Shown: positions 34,491-44,209, counted from the stretch's first letter. The stretch is DNA of 64,000 bases from Erythrobacter aureus (GCF_003355455.1 NZ_CP031357.1:1838501-1902500); one strand, 5' to 3'. Numbers and translations: made by a program. Notes: generated by a model from the sequence alone, not told the origin.

Positions 34491-36269
34491 TCAATCGGCC
34501 CACGCGGCGTCCTCGAGGTGCAGTTCCGCCTGGGGACGATTGCCCCAATCGTCGATCTTTACCCGGCCTGCCAGCCACAGGCGGCGGCCACGCGAACCGT
34601 GCAGCAGGGCCTGACCCATGTCGCTTTCCGCGGCACGGAAAGCGATGCCCTTGAAGCTCTTGCCATCTTCGCCGGCGGCGATCAGGCGAACGTGATCTGT
34701 TCCGACGATATCGCATTTGACCAGTCGCACCGGACCCACTGCAACGCGTGGGCCGGGCCAGCCTACTCCATAAGGTCCCCCTTCCTCGAGCGAGTGGACC
34801 AGTTCGGGCGTCAACCCACCGGGGGCGACCGCAAGGTCCAGCGCCATGGCACGCTCAGCCGAAGCGCGGGCGACCTGTCCTTCGAGCATACGGTCGAGCC
34901 AATCGGCCAACGCCTCGACTTGGTCTGCGGCCACGGTCAATCCGGCGGCCATTGCATGTCCGCCGCCCGCCACCAGCAATCCTTCGTCGCGGGCGCGGAT
35001 GATGGCGGCGCCAAGGTCGACCCCGGCGATCGAGCGCCCGGATCCCTTGCCAGTGTCGCCGTCGAGCGCGACCACCAGCGAAGGCTTACCCGTCTTTTCC
35101 TTGATGCGCCCGGCCACGATGCCGATCACGCCGGGGTGCCAGCCTTCACCTGCCACGAGGTGCACCGCGCGATTGTGCTGCGCCGCCAATTGCTCTTCGG
35201 CGGCCTCTTGCACTTCCGCTTCGATCGCCCGGCGTTCCTCGTTGAGCGCGGACAATTGCGCTGCGATTTCGCGTGCCTCTTCGGGATCCTGCGTGGTCAG
35301 AAGTCTGACGCCTAGCGTCGATTCTCCCACGCGACCGCCGGCGTTGATGCGCGGGCCAAGCGCAAAGCCGAGGTCCGAACACGCCGGGGCGCGCTTGAGG
35401 CGGCTTGCATCGATGAGGGCGGACATGCCGATATTGTCGCGCCTGGCCATGACTTTGAGGCCCTGCGAGACGAAGGCGCGATTGAGACCATGTAGCGCGG
35501 CGACATCGGCGACTGTGCCCAGAGCGACGACATCGAGCAGCGCGAGCAGGTCCGGTTCCTTGCGCGCGGCGAAGAAATCGCGCTCGCGCAGAGTGCGGAC
35601 CAGGGCAATCGCCAGCAGGAATGCCACCCCGACTGCGGCAAGGTGTCCATGTGCCGCCGCCTCGTCTTCTTCATCCAGACGATTGGGGTTGACCAGCGCC
35701 ACCGTCTTGGGAAGGTCCGCGGCGCATTTGTGGTGGTCGACCACGATCACGTCGATGCCCGCCTCATGCGCCATGCCCAGCGCCTCATGCGCCATCGCGC
35801 CGCAATCGACCGTGACGATCAGGCTGGAACCTGCCTGGCCTAGCTTGACCAGAGCTTCGCCCGACGGTCCGTAGCCTTCCAGCAGCCTGTCGGGAATGTA
35901 ATAGTCCGCTTCCACGCCCAGCTCGCGCAACAAACGGATCAGCAATGCGGAACTGGTCGCCCCGTCGACGTCGTAATCGCCGTAAATGGTGATTCTCTCA
36001 CCCGCGATAACGGCCTGCGCGATGCGATCGGCGGCAACGTCCATGTCGCGGAACAGGGATGGGTCGGGCAGGAAATTCCGCAATGTCGGATTGCGATGTC
36101 GTTCGATATCCTCTGCGGCGACTCCGCGTGAAAGCAAGAGCTGACGCACGATATCGTCGCCCAGGCCCGGCGTGTTGCCGAGCTCCATATTCCCGCCACG
36201 CCAGCGCCAGGCACGGCCGGTAAGCGAGGAGGAAATACCAAATACGTAGGAGAGGGCCTGCGATGCCAT
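34491..36269 (-). CDS. recJ: RecJ, single-stranded-DNA-specific exonuclease
   Basis: A 592-residue 5'-3' exonuclease acting in recombination and mismatch or base repair. DHH-family metal motifs are present: YGDYDVDGATS near residue 85, VDCGAMAHEAL, VDHHKC and the DHHA1-type GGGHAMAAGLTV near 420. GLGPRINAGGR-like LGPRINAGGRVGES is also typical. ATG 36269 (MASQALSYVFGISSSL) is chosen because the conserved SLTGRAWRWRGG follows. It diverges from the flavodoxin-like gene across 79 bases. Confidence 0.96.
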   Translation of the reverse strand: MASQALSYVFGISSSLTGRAWRWRGGNMELGNTPGLGDDIVRQLLLSRGVAAEDIERHRNPTLRNFLPDPSLFRDMDVAADRIAQAVIAGERITIYGDYDVDGATSSALLIRLLRELGVEADYYIPDRLLEGYGPSGEALVKLGQAGSSLIVTVDCGAMAHEALGMAHEAGIDVIVVDHHKCAADLPKTVALVNPNRLDEEDEAAAHGHLAAVGVAFLLAIALVRTLRERDFFAARKEPDLLALLDVVALGTVADVAALHGLNRAFVSQGLKVMARRDNIGMSALIDASRLKRAPACSDLGFALGPRINAGGRVGESTLGVRLLTTQDPEEAREIAAQLSALNEERRAIEAEVQEAAEEQLAAQHNRAVHLVAGEGWHPGVIGIVAGRIKEKTGKPSLVVALDGDTGKGSGRSIAGVDLGAAIIRARDEGLLVAGGGHAMAAGLTVAADQVEALADWLDRMLEGQVARASAERAMALDLAVAPGGLTPELVHSLEEGGPYGVGWPGPRVAVGPVRLVKCDIVGTDHVRLIAAGEDGKSFKGIAFRAAESDMGQALLHGSRGRRLWLAGRVKIDDWGNRPQAELHLEDAAWAD

Positions 36270-36348
36270 GGGATGGCAATAGCTCGGGCATGGTCTTCGC
36301 GGAAGTTCTGGAGATTGACAATCGACAGGTGTTGGCGATGCTCTGCCG

Positions 36349-36834
36349 ATGGCCCCAACGTCTCTGCTCATCGTCTGGCACAGCCGCACCGGTACCAGCG
36401 AGCAGATCGCTCGTGCCGCCAGTGAGGGCGCCGACGACGGCGGCGTGTTGAAGCGGGCGGCCGATGTTTCGCCGGAGGATCTGGTTGCGGCCGGCGGTTA
36501 CCTGTTTTGTTGCCCGGAAAATCTAGCCAGTATGAGCGGCGAGATGAAGGAAATGTTCGACCGCTGCTATTATCCGGTCCTGGGGCGGATCGAAGGCAGG
36601 CCCTATGCCACGGTCATCGCCGCCGGATCGGATGGGGAGGGCGCGCAGCGGCAGATCGATCGCATCGCCACGGGCTGGCGGTTGAAGCGAGTGACCGATC
36701 CGTGGATCGAAATGACCGACGCGCAGGAACCGGAAGCGATTCTCGCATCGAAGACCGTTGCGCCCCAGACGCTTGCCAAGGCGACCGAACTCGGCGCGGG
36801 TCTGGCCGAAGGAATCGCGCAGGGGATATTCTGA
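36349..36834 (+). CDS. flavodoxin/NADPH-dependent FMN reductase-like protein
   Basis: A 161-residue flavodoxin-fold protein. The FMN phosphate loop is IVWHSRTGTSEQIA near residue 10, and the loop FCCPENLASMSGEMKEMFDR follows near 55. Such proteins carry electrons or reduce small molecules with FMN. The partner is unknown. It is 79 bases from recJ on the opposite strand, and no operon partner is obvious, although the next two genes follow on the same strand within 32 bases. Confidence 0.85.
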   Translation: MAPTSLLIVWHSRTGTSEQIARAASEGADDGGVLKRAADVSPEDLVAAGGYLFCCPENLASMSGEMKEMFDRCYYPVLGRIEGRPYATVIAAGSDGEGAQRQIDRIATGWRLKRVTDPWIEMTDAQEPEAILASKTVAPQTLAKATELGAGLAEGIAQGIF

Positions 36835-36866
36835 TAAAAGGGTCCGCTTTCGAGCATTAGCCTTTT

Positions 36867-37742
36867 GTGGACTCGACGGCCTGCCGGATTGCAGCCAAGG
36901 TTTGCTCTTCGCAGGGAGAAGGACGGCGTATTCTGGTGGCGGCCGGTGAGCGAAGCATTGGCGAAGGCAGCGCAGTCGGTTCCGGGCTCATCCTCTTGTT
37001 CGACAAGGGTAAAAGGCCGGATCGCGCCGATTTGCTTGCTGCCCTTTCGGACCAGCCGCGCATCGCGATCAGCCATGATCCCATCGCAGTCGAGAGACTT
37101 GACCCGGTAAACGGCGGCGCCCTGCCGAACGACAGCGATATCGACTGGGTCGAACTGCTCGCCGACGGGTTGACCTTCGATTTGCTCGGCTTGCGACCAG
37201 GCCCCGCGCTGGCCACGCCGGAAGTTGGCTACCTGTTCAACGTCCAGGTCGACCGCGAGGAGGGGAGCGAAGCGCTCGGACTGTATCCGGGACCGCATAT
37301 AGCGCAGGGCGCCCATGCACTTCCGATTGTGCGAACCCTACTGGGGATCGGCGCCGCGCTGGTCCGATCGCTGGGCGGCGTGAATGCGGTGTGCTGGCCT
37401 CCCGCACGCTCTGCCATCGCGCCGAAGTTTTTTGCCAAAACGACCGAAAGCTGGCTCATCGGCGGACCGTTTCCCGCACTCGGACTGCTCGGCATCCGGT
37501 TCGACGGGCAGGGGGCATTGTGTAGCGAGGGGCTAAACTTCTTCACCGATTGCGAATTGTGGCTCGATCCCGCCCTGTGCCGCGATCGAACCGCCGCCAC
37601 GCGCCTGGCTGTGCGCGTGGTCCAGGAATTGATCGGTTTCGACCTGCCGGAAAGCGCTTGCGAGTTTGCGACCGAAGACGGGACAATCCTGAAATTGGAA
37701 CCGGATCGTCCGGCCGGTCTGCTCAGGATTTTTCCAGCCTGA
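36867..37742 (+). CDS. conserved protein of unknown function
   Basis: A 291-residue protein starting with GTG. I do not recognise a named family. A mid-region TLLGIGAALVRSLGGVNAVCWPPARSAI and later GPFPALGLLGIRFD suggest an alpha/beta fold with a Gly-rich turn; there is no signal peptide or membrane helix. It resembles proteins I associate with sphingomonads only in a general way. The start follows the flavodoxin gene by 32 bases and the stop is 7 bases before the AHH-like gene, so the three may be co-transcribed. The ribosome site is weak, so the start is uncertain. Confidence 0.6.
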   Translation: MDSTACRIAAKVCSSQGEGRRILVAAGERSIGEGSAVGSGLILLFDKGKRPDRADLLAALSDQPRIAISHDPIAVERLDPVNGGALPNDSDIDWVELLADGLTFDLLGLRPGPALATPEVGYLFNVQVDREEGSEALGLYPGPHIAQGAHALPIVRTLLGIGAALVRSLGGVNAVCWPPARSAIAPKFFAKTTESWLIGGPFPALGLLGIRFDGQGALCSEGLNFFTDCELWLDPALCRDRTAATRLAVRVVQELIGFDLPESACEFATEDGTILKLEPDRPAGLLRIFPA

Positions 37743-37749
37743 CTGCGGG

Positions 37750-38292
37750 ATGGATTATCGCCTGCCAGCCACCTTGGGCGCCAATCGTCGCAACCTTCCA
37801 TTCCGGGCCGTAAACCGACGCGGGTCTCCCCAGCACGATCCGGCGTTGCAGAGGCATCACCTGCTGCCACGCCAATTGCTTGGTGAGGCATGTTTCGAAG
37901 CCTTGTTCGATGCTTTGGGCACCGAACGGATCGGTTTCGACGACTTTCGCAGGAATGGTCTGCTGCTCCCCGCGCGCGAGGAGGCTGCGCGGCGCCTGGC
38001 CCTTCCGCTCCACCGCGGGCCGCACCGCGATTACAATGCGATGGTGATCGAACGGGTGGGCCGCATCGAACGCAAATGGGCGCGCCAATCCACGTCCGAT
38101 CCGATCCACGCCGCCGAGACCGCGCTGATGCGGCTGGCGCTGTTGCAGCGGGCCTTGCGCCAAAGACTGCTGGACGAGCGAAAGCCCTTGCGGCTCAATC
38201 GCAAGGACCCCTTGGGCAGGGGAGTCGACTTTTCCGACCTCGATGCGATGGCTGAGGTTTTATGGGCCGCCGGGACCGCCGTGGTGCTTTAG
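37750..38292 (+). CDS. AHH-domain (HNH/Endo VII-like) putative nuclease
   Basis: A 180-residue protein. It has LQRHHLLPRQLL near residue 33, NGLLLPARE near 68 and PLHRGPHRDYNAMV near 80-93, which together fit the AHH motif of HNH-superfamily nucleases. AHH domains are often toxin tails, but here the protein is free-standing, without a secretion signal or a neighbour that looks like an immunity protein. It could equally be a small housekeeping nuclease. The stop overlaps the convergent nitronate monooxygenase gene by 4 bases. Confidence 0.7.
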   Translation: MDYRLPATLGANRRNLPFRAVNRRGSPQHDPALQRHHLLPRQLLGEACFEALFDALGTERIGFDDFRRNGLLLPAREEAARRLALPLHRGPHRDYNAMVIERVGRIERKWARQSTSDPIHAAETALMRLALLQRALRQRLLDERKPLRLNRKDPLGRGVDFSDLDAMAEVLWAAGTAVVL

Positions 38293-39257
38293 GCGGTCAC
38301 CTTTGCCAGCGCTTCCTTCGCTGCGATATATTCGCGTTCGAGCCGGGCGACCGTTTCTTCCACCGGCGCGCTCTTGGTCACGCTGCCAATGCCCTGGCCC
38401 GAACCCCAAATGTCCTTCCAGGCCTTGGCCTTGGTGTTGCCGCCGCTGCCGAAGTTCATCTTGCTGGGATCGCTTTCAGGGAGATTGTCGGGGTCAAGCC
38501 CCGCACCCTCGATGCTCGAGCGCAGATAATTCCCATGCACTCCGGTGAAGAGGTTGGTGTAAACGATGCCGTCGGCACGGCCTTGGACGATCGCGTCCTT
38601 GTACCGCTGATCCGCATTCGCCTCGCTCGCCGCGATCCATGGCGAACCGATATAGGCGAAGTCCGCGCCCAGAGCCTGCGCGCCCAGGATCGAGCGTCCA
38701 TGAGCGATGGAGCCCGAAAGCGCCACCAGACCATCGAACCATTCGCGGATTTCCTGCATCAACGCGAAGGGGCTGAGCGTGCCGGCATGACCGCCCGCAC
38801 CTGCGGCCACAGGAATGAGCCCGGAAGCGCCTTTCTCGATCGCCTTGCGAGCAAAGCGGTCGTTGATGACGTCGTGCAGCGTGATTCCGCCCCAGCTATC
38901 CACGGCCTTGAAAACCTCTTCGCGTGCGCCGAGCGAGGTAATCACCATGGGCACCTGCCATTTTGCGCAGGTCTGCATATCGGCATCGAGGCGATCGTTC
39001 GACCTGTGGACGATCTGGTTCACTGCATAGGGCGCTGCCGGTCGGTCGGGATTGTCGCGATTATGCGCGGCCAGCTCTTCGGTTATCTGGTGGAGCCATT
39101 CATCCACCTGGCTCTGTGGCCGCGCGTTCAATGCGGGAAAGCTCCCGACAATACCGGCCTTGCACTGCGCGATGACGAGTTCCGGCCCGGAAACGATGAA
39201 CAGCGGCGATCCGATTACGGGAATACGCAACTTGTCGAACGGGGCGGGCAGGGTCAT
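38289..39257 (-). CDS. nitronate monooxygenase-family FMN enzyme
   Basis: A 322-residue TIM-barrel flavoprotein. Typical parts are GSPLFIVSGPELV at the N-terminus, PMVITSLG, the FMN loop PVAAGAGGHAGT near residue 150 and LGADFAYIGSPWIA near 217. The family oxidises alkyl nitronates to carbonyl compounds and nitrite; related enzymes act as enoyl reductases. A long inverted repeat lies 66 bases upstream and may be its operator. Confidence 0.88.
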   Translation of the reverse strand: MTLPAPFDKLRIPVIGSPLFIVSGPELVIAQCKAGIVGSFPALNARPQSQVDEWLHQITEELAAHNRDNPDRPAAPYAVNQIVHRSNDRLDADMQTCAKWQVPMVITSLGAREEVFKAVDSWGGITLHDVINDRFARKAIEKGASGLIPVAAGAGGHAGTLSPFALMQEIREWFDGLVALSGSIAHGRSILGAQALGADFAYIGSPWIAASEANADQRYKDAIVQGRADGIVYTNLFTGVHGNYLRSSIEGAGLDPDNLPESDPSKMNFGSGGNTKAKAWKDIWGSGQGIGSVTKSAPVEETVARLEREYIAAKEALAKVTA

Positions 39258-39322
39258 GCAGGAGGCTCCTCTGAGAACTGTGGAGGCGAGGGCCTATGGT
39301 GCGTCGAGGCGCTTGTCGAGAG

Positions 39323-39341
39323 TGACGTTACGTAAACGTCA
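39323..39341. promoter_or_regulatory. 19-bp inverted repeat upstream of nitronate monooxygenase
   Basis: TGACGTT-ACGTA-AACGTCA, a perfect 7-5-7 inverted repeat, 66 bases before the monooxygenase start and touching the stop of the amidohydrolase gene. It looks like a dimeric regulator site, in form like those of LiuR-type MerR or TetR regulators of acyl-CoA catabolism. The regulator is not in view. Confidence 0.55.
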
Positions 39342-40400
39342 AGCGTCGGTCGGGGCGCGGTCGAGGATATGCTCGATGTCGTAAACTCGCGCCGCCGTGG
39401 CTGCGAAAAGCGCGCGCTTATCGTCCTTGCTGTACCCGGCGGCAAGTCGCTTGAAGGCATTCCAAAGGGTCGGATAGCTGGCGCCCCAGCGATCCACCGG
39501 GTAATTGGATTCGAACATTGCGCGCCCCGGACCGAAGGCCTCGATGCAGGTTTCGACATAAGGCCGCCACAACGCCGCCAGATATTCGGAACCGTGCCCC
39601 TTCGCCGGACCATCCTCGGGCAGGCCGCAGAAAGCCATCGCCAGACCGCCGAGCTTCACCGCTACATTGGGACATTCGGCAAGGGCATGGATCGAACGGC
39701 GCCAGACATCGAAGCGTTCGTGCAGCTTGCCGCGATAGGATGCGATATTGAGCGGTGTGCCGCAGTGGTCGAGGACGATCTGCTGTTCCGGGAACGCCTT
39801 GGCGAGGTCGAGCAGGTCCCCGAGCTGGGGCTCGAGCAGCCAGGCATCGAAGGTCAGCCCGTAATCCGAGTAAGCCGCGAAACCGGCGCGGAAGGCGTCC
39901 GAGCGGTAGAGGCCCTCCGGTGCGTGAAAAGGCGGGCCGAGCACATCGGGATCCGCATCCCATGCTGCGGCATGGCGAATACCCTTAAAGCGTCCATTGC
40001 CGGCGGCGATCAGGGCTTCGACGACGGGCCTGACCGCCTCGCCAAGCGTCAGGTCCGCATGCCCGACGATTCCCGCACAGGGGCGATAATCGCCGTACTG
40101 GCCGCTGGCTCCCTGTGCCGCGACACCATTGGCGAATTCGACTTCGCCGACCGGCTTCATCGCGTCGGCGCGTGCAGCGTCGTAGAAGGCGCCGCATTCC
40201 ATAAACACCGTGCCGATCACCTTATGTCCCGAATGCGTATCGGAGTGTAGTTCGTCGAAAGTATAGTAAGCGGCTCCGGCGACGGCTTCGATGAAATCGT
40301 GCCTCGGTTCCGGAAAAGCCGCGATCAGCGGGCGCAGGTCCCAAAGGTGATGGTGCGGATCGATAATCGGCAGGTCGGGTTCGAGGATATCTTCGGTCAT
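39339..40400 (-). CDS. amidohydrolase family 2 (lactonase/decarboxylase-like)
   Basis: A 353-residue metal-dependent hydrolase. The entry motif IIDPHHHLWD binds the metal. Later blocks are KGIRHAAAWD, a LDHCGTP metal histidine near residue 225 and a FESNYPVDRWGASY active-site block near 300. This matches the COG3618 group, related to dicarboxylic lactonases. The substrate is unknown. ATG 40400 is chosen because a GGGGAG ribosome site sits 8 bases upstream; Met at 40448 is possible. It lies upstream of the monooxygenase gene with an 81-base gap. Confidence 0.85.
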   Translation of the reverse strand: MTEDILEPDLPIIDPHHHLWDLRPLIAAFPEPRHDFIEAVAGAAYYTFDELHSDTHSGHKVIGTVFMECGAFYDAARADAMKPVGEVEFANGVAAQGASGQYGDYRPCAGIVGHADLTLGEAVRPVVEALIAAGNGRFKGIRHAAAWDADPDVLGPPFHAPEGLYRSDAFRAGFAAYSDYGLTFDAWLLEPQLGDLLDLAKAFPEQQIVLDHCGTPLNIASYRGKLHERFDVWRRSIHALAECPNVAVKLGGLAMAFCGLPEDGPAKGHGSEYLAALWRPYVETCIEAFGPGRAMFESNYPVDRWGASYPTLWNAFKRLAAGYSKDDKRALFAATAARVYDIEHILDRAPTDA

Positions 40401-40697
40401 CAGCGGCACTCTCCCCAATTTGTCGCGGTCGGCGCGATCTTCACCCATGGCAAAGCCTTCATGATGGAACACATGGACCACGATGCTGACAAGGAAAAGT
40501 GGTGGTTTCGATGGACGGCGTTACATCTCCTATCGATGGCGAGCGTCCTGACGAAACGGAAAGGTTAAGAAGCAGGGGGTCGTAGATGCGGCCCGTATCC
40601 TGGCTTTTTGCGAGCGCATAAGTGGAAATGCGTATGCAACTGCCTTTCCCGCGTTAAGCTTACCGGTCTAGCGACCTGTTATGGAGTGGTTGAACAT

Positions 40698-42530
40698 ATG
40701 ATGCATTCCAGGGCACCGAATCCTGTGATGCAAATCGTCACCTACGGTGCGGTCTTTTTCTGTGTCACATCCCTGACGATCGTCTGGACTCGGTTTTCCG
40801 GGGGGCTTGCGTTGGTGTGGCCGGGCGCGGCCATTGCTGCGGCTCTGTTTCTCACAATTCCGCGCTCCCACTCCTTGGCTGCCGCCGTGACCCTCGCCGC
40901 CTTCAGCACTCTCGCTACCGCACTGTTTGGTTTGGGGCCGGTCTGGGCAATTCCATTCGCCCTTGTGAATGTCTTCGAAGCCTGGCTGATCGCATGGCTG
41001 CTGGTTCGCTTCCGGCCGCAACAGGACTATGTCGAAAGCGAAATCGGAATCGTCTGGCTGGGCTTTTTGGCGGGGATCGTCGGGCCGCTGGCGGCTTCCA
41101 TTCCCGGAGGTATACTGGCCTCGCAGGTCATCGCCGGGGGGTGGCAGGAGCATTCCTTTTCGTGGTTTATCGCCCATGGATTGGGCACGCTTCTGGTGAT
41201 GCCGCTTACACTGCTCCTGGCCTCGTACAAAAAGCCGGTTTTCGCGCGACTATTGAAACGTGACCGGATACTGCCCTTCATCGGCATGACCTTGCTGACG
41301 ATAGGGATTTCCGCTGTCGCCCTTCTGCAATCGACCTTCCCCACGCTGTTTCTTCCGGTCGTGCCGCTCGTCCTCGCCAGTTTCCGCTTCGGGCGCTTTG
41401 GTGCAGCGATCACCGTGTTGCTCATTACGCTCGCGTCTGCCGGAACGCTTGGGACGGACACCGGCGTCTTTGCGGAACTGACCATTCCGTTGTGGCAGAA
41501 AGCCCTGTTCCTGCAATTCTATCTCAGCATCCTCGTGCTCCTGTCCTTCCCGCTCGCCGTGGCGCTCAAACAGCGGCAGCGGTTCATGGAAGAACTCGCC
41601 AATCGTGAAGCGATGCAGCGCCTTATCGCGGATCATTCCGACGATGCCCTGCTGCAGCTCGACCAGCATGGCATGATCCGCTTCGCCTCGCCTGCCTCCA
41701 TCCGGTTGAGTGGTCGCGACAAGGTTGTCGACCTTCATCTTGCCGCGTTTTTCAGCGAGTTCGACAAGGAAATCGTGGATCGAACTCTACGATCTGCGGC
41801 ACAATATCCCGGACACACGGAAATCATCGAACGGTCTGTCGAAAGGGGGGGCCAGACCCGCTGGCTGGAAGCGAAGCTACGCGCCATTGATTCCTCGAAA
41901 CACCAGGCATCCGCCTATGTGGTTACGATCCGCGACGTCACTGCTCGCAAGCTCGACGAGATTCAGGCATCTCGGGAAGCGCGTACCGACGCGCTCACCG
42001 GTCTGCCCAACCGCCGGGCCTTCCTCGATGTGCTGGAAGACCAGCTCGAATTTGCCGGTGAGGAGCCCTTCGCCCTGGCGCTGGTCGATCTCGACTATTT
42101 CAAGCGTGTCAACGATTCCTACGGCCATGCGGTCGGGGATGCTGTGCTCAAACAGGTTGCTGAAATCATGCGCGAAAGCGCTAACGACAATTGCTTTTTC
42201 GCGCGCCTCGGTGGCGAGGAGTTCGGTATGATCGCTGTGGGTCCCGCGCGCGAGACCGCCGCGATCATATGTGAGAAGCTTCGGCTCGCTATCCAGCGTC
42301 ATGTCATGACCGACAATGATGGCGGCACGTTCAACATCACCGCATCGCTCGGGATCGCACGCATCGCCGAACGGTGCAGTTCTTCGATGGCGATGCAGGC
42401 TGCCGACGGCCCGCTTTATTCCGCCAAGGCAGCGGGGCGCAATCGCCTGCGTCATGCACAGGACATGGGCCGACATGGCGAAAACCGGAAACCTCCGCTG
42501 GAGGATAGCCGGGTGGCCGCGAATAGCTAG
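40698..42530 (+). CDS. MASE1-PAS-GGDEF diguanylate cyclase
   Basis: A 610-residue membrane signalling enzyme. The first 300 residues have about eight membrane helices of the MASE1 type. A PAS domain follows (about residues 305-435, LIADHSDDALLQLDQHGMI). The GGDEF domain covers 445-590 with active-site GGEEF and LDYFKRVND. There is no RxxD inhibitory site at the usual position before GGEEF, so product inhibition is unlikely. It makes cyclic di-GMP from GTP. The start ATG-ATG at 40698/40701 follows a GGAG. Its stop codon shares bases with the convergent leuA stop (CTAG). Confidence 0.88.
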   Translation: MMHSRAPNPVMQIVTYGAVFFCVTSLTIVWTRFSGGLALVWPGAAIAAALFLTIPRSHSLAAAVTLAAFSTLATALFGLGPVWAIPFALVNVFEAWLIAWLLVRFRPQQDYVESEIGIVWLGFLAGIVGPLAASIPGGILASQVIAGGWQEHSFSWFIAHGLGTLLVMPLTLLLASYKKPVFARLLKRDRILPFIGMTLLTIGISAVALLQSTFPTLFLPVVPLVLASFRFGRFGAAITVLLITLASAGTLGTDTGVFAELTIPLWQKALFLQFYLSILVLLSFPLAVALKQRQRFMEELANREAMQRLIADHSDDALLQLDQHGMIRFASPASIRLSGRDKVVDLHLAAFFSEFDKEIVDRTLRSAAQYPGHTEIIERSVERGGQTRWLEAKLRAIDSSKHQASAYVVTIRDVTARKLDEIQASREARTDALTGLPNRRAFLDVLEDQLEFAGEEPFALALVDLDYFKRVNDSYGHAVGDAVLKQVAEIMRESANDNCFFARLGGEEFGMIAVGPARETAAIICEKLRLAIQRHVMTDNDGGTFNITASLGIARIAERCSSSMAMQAADGPLYSAKAAGRNRLRHAQDMGRHGENRKPPLEDSRVAANS

Positions 42531-44209
42531 ATTGTCTCGACCGCCGAATTCGCAGCGCTTAGAACCGCCCGCACGCTCGCTGTGGCCACGTCCTCGTCGA
42601 TGCCACACCCCCAGATAGTCCGGCCATCCTTGGCGCGGCATTCTAGGTAGGCGGCGGCGCGGCTGTCGCGGCCTGTGGTGAGCGCGTGTTCGCTGTAATC
42701 GACCACTTCGAGCGACAGGCCGAAAGCGTTCTCGATCGTCGTCAGCACGCTGGAAATGAGCCCGTTGCCGCGGCCCGAAACGGTCTGCTCCTTGCCCTCG
42801 ACCGCGATGGTGCCGGTGAACAGGCGGGTCCCGTCGCTGGCGCGGCGTTCGTTGTAATCGACAAGCTGGAAATGCTTATCTGCCGTCTGGACGTGATAAG
42901 CGCCCTTGAAGGCCGCCCATATGTCGGCGGCATCGAGTTCGCGCCCTACTTCGTCCGCCATGCGCTGGACGTGGGGGCTGAAGTCGGCCTGCATGCGCTT
43001 GGGCAGTTTGAGGCCCTGATCCTGCTCGAGAACCCAGGCGAAGCCGCCTTTGCCGGATTGTGAATTGACCCGGATGACCGCTTCGTAGCTGCGGCCGAGA
43101 TCGGCGGGATCGATCGGCAGATAAGGCACGCGCCAATGCGGATCGTTCTGAGTCTCGAGCGCGGCGAATCCCTTCTTGATCGCATCCTGGTGGCTGCCGG
43201 AAAATGCCGTGTAGACCAGCTCCCCGCCATAGGGGTGGCGCTGGTGGACAGGCAATTCGTTGCAATATTCCACGGTCTCGATGACGCGGTCGATATCCGA
43301 AAAATCGAGTTTTGGATCAACGCCTTGCGTGTACATGTTGAGCGCCATGGTCACAAGGCAGCAATTGCCCGTCCGCTCCCCATTACCGAACAGGCAGCCT
43401 TCGACGCGGTCCGCGCCTGCCATCAGCGCCAGCTCCGCCGCTGCGACCCCGGTGCCGCGATCGTTATGCGTGTGCAGCGATATAATCGCACTCTCCCGGT
43501 TGGGCAGATTGCGGATGAAATACTCCACCTGATCGGCGTAGATATTGGGTGTCGCCGCTTCGACGGTGGCAGGCAGATTGAGAATGATCGGGTGCTCGGG
43601 TGTCGGCGCGAGCACCTCCATCACCGCCTCGCAAACCTCCAAACTGAAATCGAGTTCGGCGGTCGAGAAGGTCTCGGGGCTGTATTGAAAATGCCAGTCG
43701 GTCTGCGGCTGCCTGCCTGCCTCGTCGCGCATGACCTTCGCGCCGTGCACGGCAATTTCGCGGACCTGTTCGGTGGTCATGCCGAACACGACTTCGCGCC
43801 ATGCGGGGCTGACCGCATTATAGAGGTGGACGATCGCTGCCCGCGCTCCGGTCAGGCTGGCAAAGCTGGTGCGTATGAGATCTTCGCGGCTCTGAGTGAG
43901 CACCTGAACCAGTACGTCGTCCGGAACGCGGCCCGATTGCACGAGGCCGGAGATAAAGTCGAATTCGGTCGCACCCGCGCTGGGAAAGCCGACTTCGATT
44001 TCCTTCACGCCGATCTCGACCAGCAGATCGAAGAAGCGGTTCTTCTTGTGCGCATCCATCGGGTCGACAATGGCCTGATTGCCATCCCGAAGATCGGTGG
44101 AGAGCCAGCGTGGGGGCGTGGTGATGGTTCGGCTTGGCCATTGCCGGTCGGTCAGAGCGACCTGCGGGAAAGGCGAATACTTGGTGCTCGGGTTGTGGAG
44201 CATGGACAT
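42527..44209 (-). CDS. leuA: 2-isopropylmalate synthase
   Basis: A 560-residue enzyme condensing acetyl-CoA and 2-oxoisovalerate, the first committed step of leucine synthesis. It starts with MLHNPSTKYSPFPQVALTDRQWPSR (in part) and has STDLRDGNQAIVDPMD with the catalytic metal Asp, HTHNDRGTGVAAAELA near residue 240 and GNGERTGNCCLV. The C-terminal regulatory domain (LeuA type 2) senses leucine. A candidate leader peptide lies 87 bases upstream on the same strand. The product joins the Ilv pathway encoded 4-8 kb away. Confidence 0.96.
   Translation of the reverse strand: MSMLHNPSTKYSPFPQVALTDRQWPSRTITTPPRWLSTDLRDGNQAIVDPMDAHKKNRFFDLLVEIGVKEIEVGFPSAGATEFDFISGLVQSGRVPDDVLVQVLTQSREDLIRTSFASLTGARAAIVHLYNAVSPAWREVVFGMTTEQVREIAVHGAKVMRDEAGRQPQTDWHFQYSPETFSTAELDFSLEVCEAVMEVLAPTPEHPIILNLPATVEAATPNIYADQVEYFIRNLPNRESAIISLHTHNDRGTGVAAAELALMAGADRVEGCLFGNGERTGNCCLVTMALNMYTQGVDPKLDFSDIDRVIETVEYCNELPVHQRHPYGGELVYTAFSGSHQDAIKKGFAALETQNDPHWRVPYLPIDPADLGRSYEAVIRVNSQSGKGGFAWVLEQDQGLKLPKRMQADFSPHVQRMADEVGRELDAADIWAAFKGAYHVQTADKHFQLVDYNERRASDGTRLFTGTIAVEGKEQTVSGRGNGLISSVLTTIENAFGLSLEVVDYSEHALTTGRDSRAAAYLECRAKDGRTIWGCGIDEDVATASVRAVLSAANSAVETI

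Noticed and set aside
40463..40567. A 34-codon open frame on the plus strand before the diguanylate cyclase.
   Set aside because: No good ribosome site and no family likeness; it lies in the promoter region.
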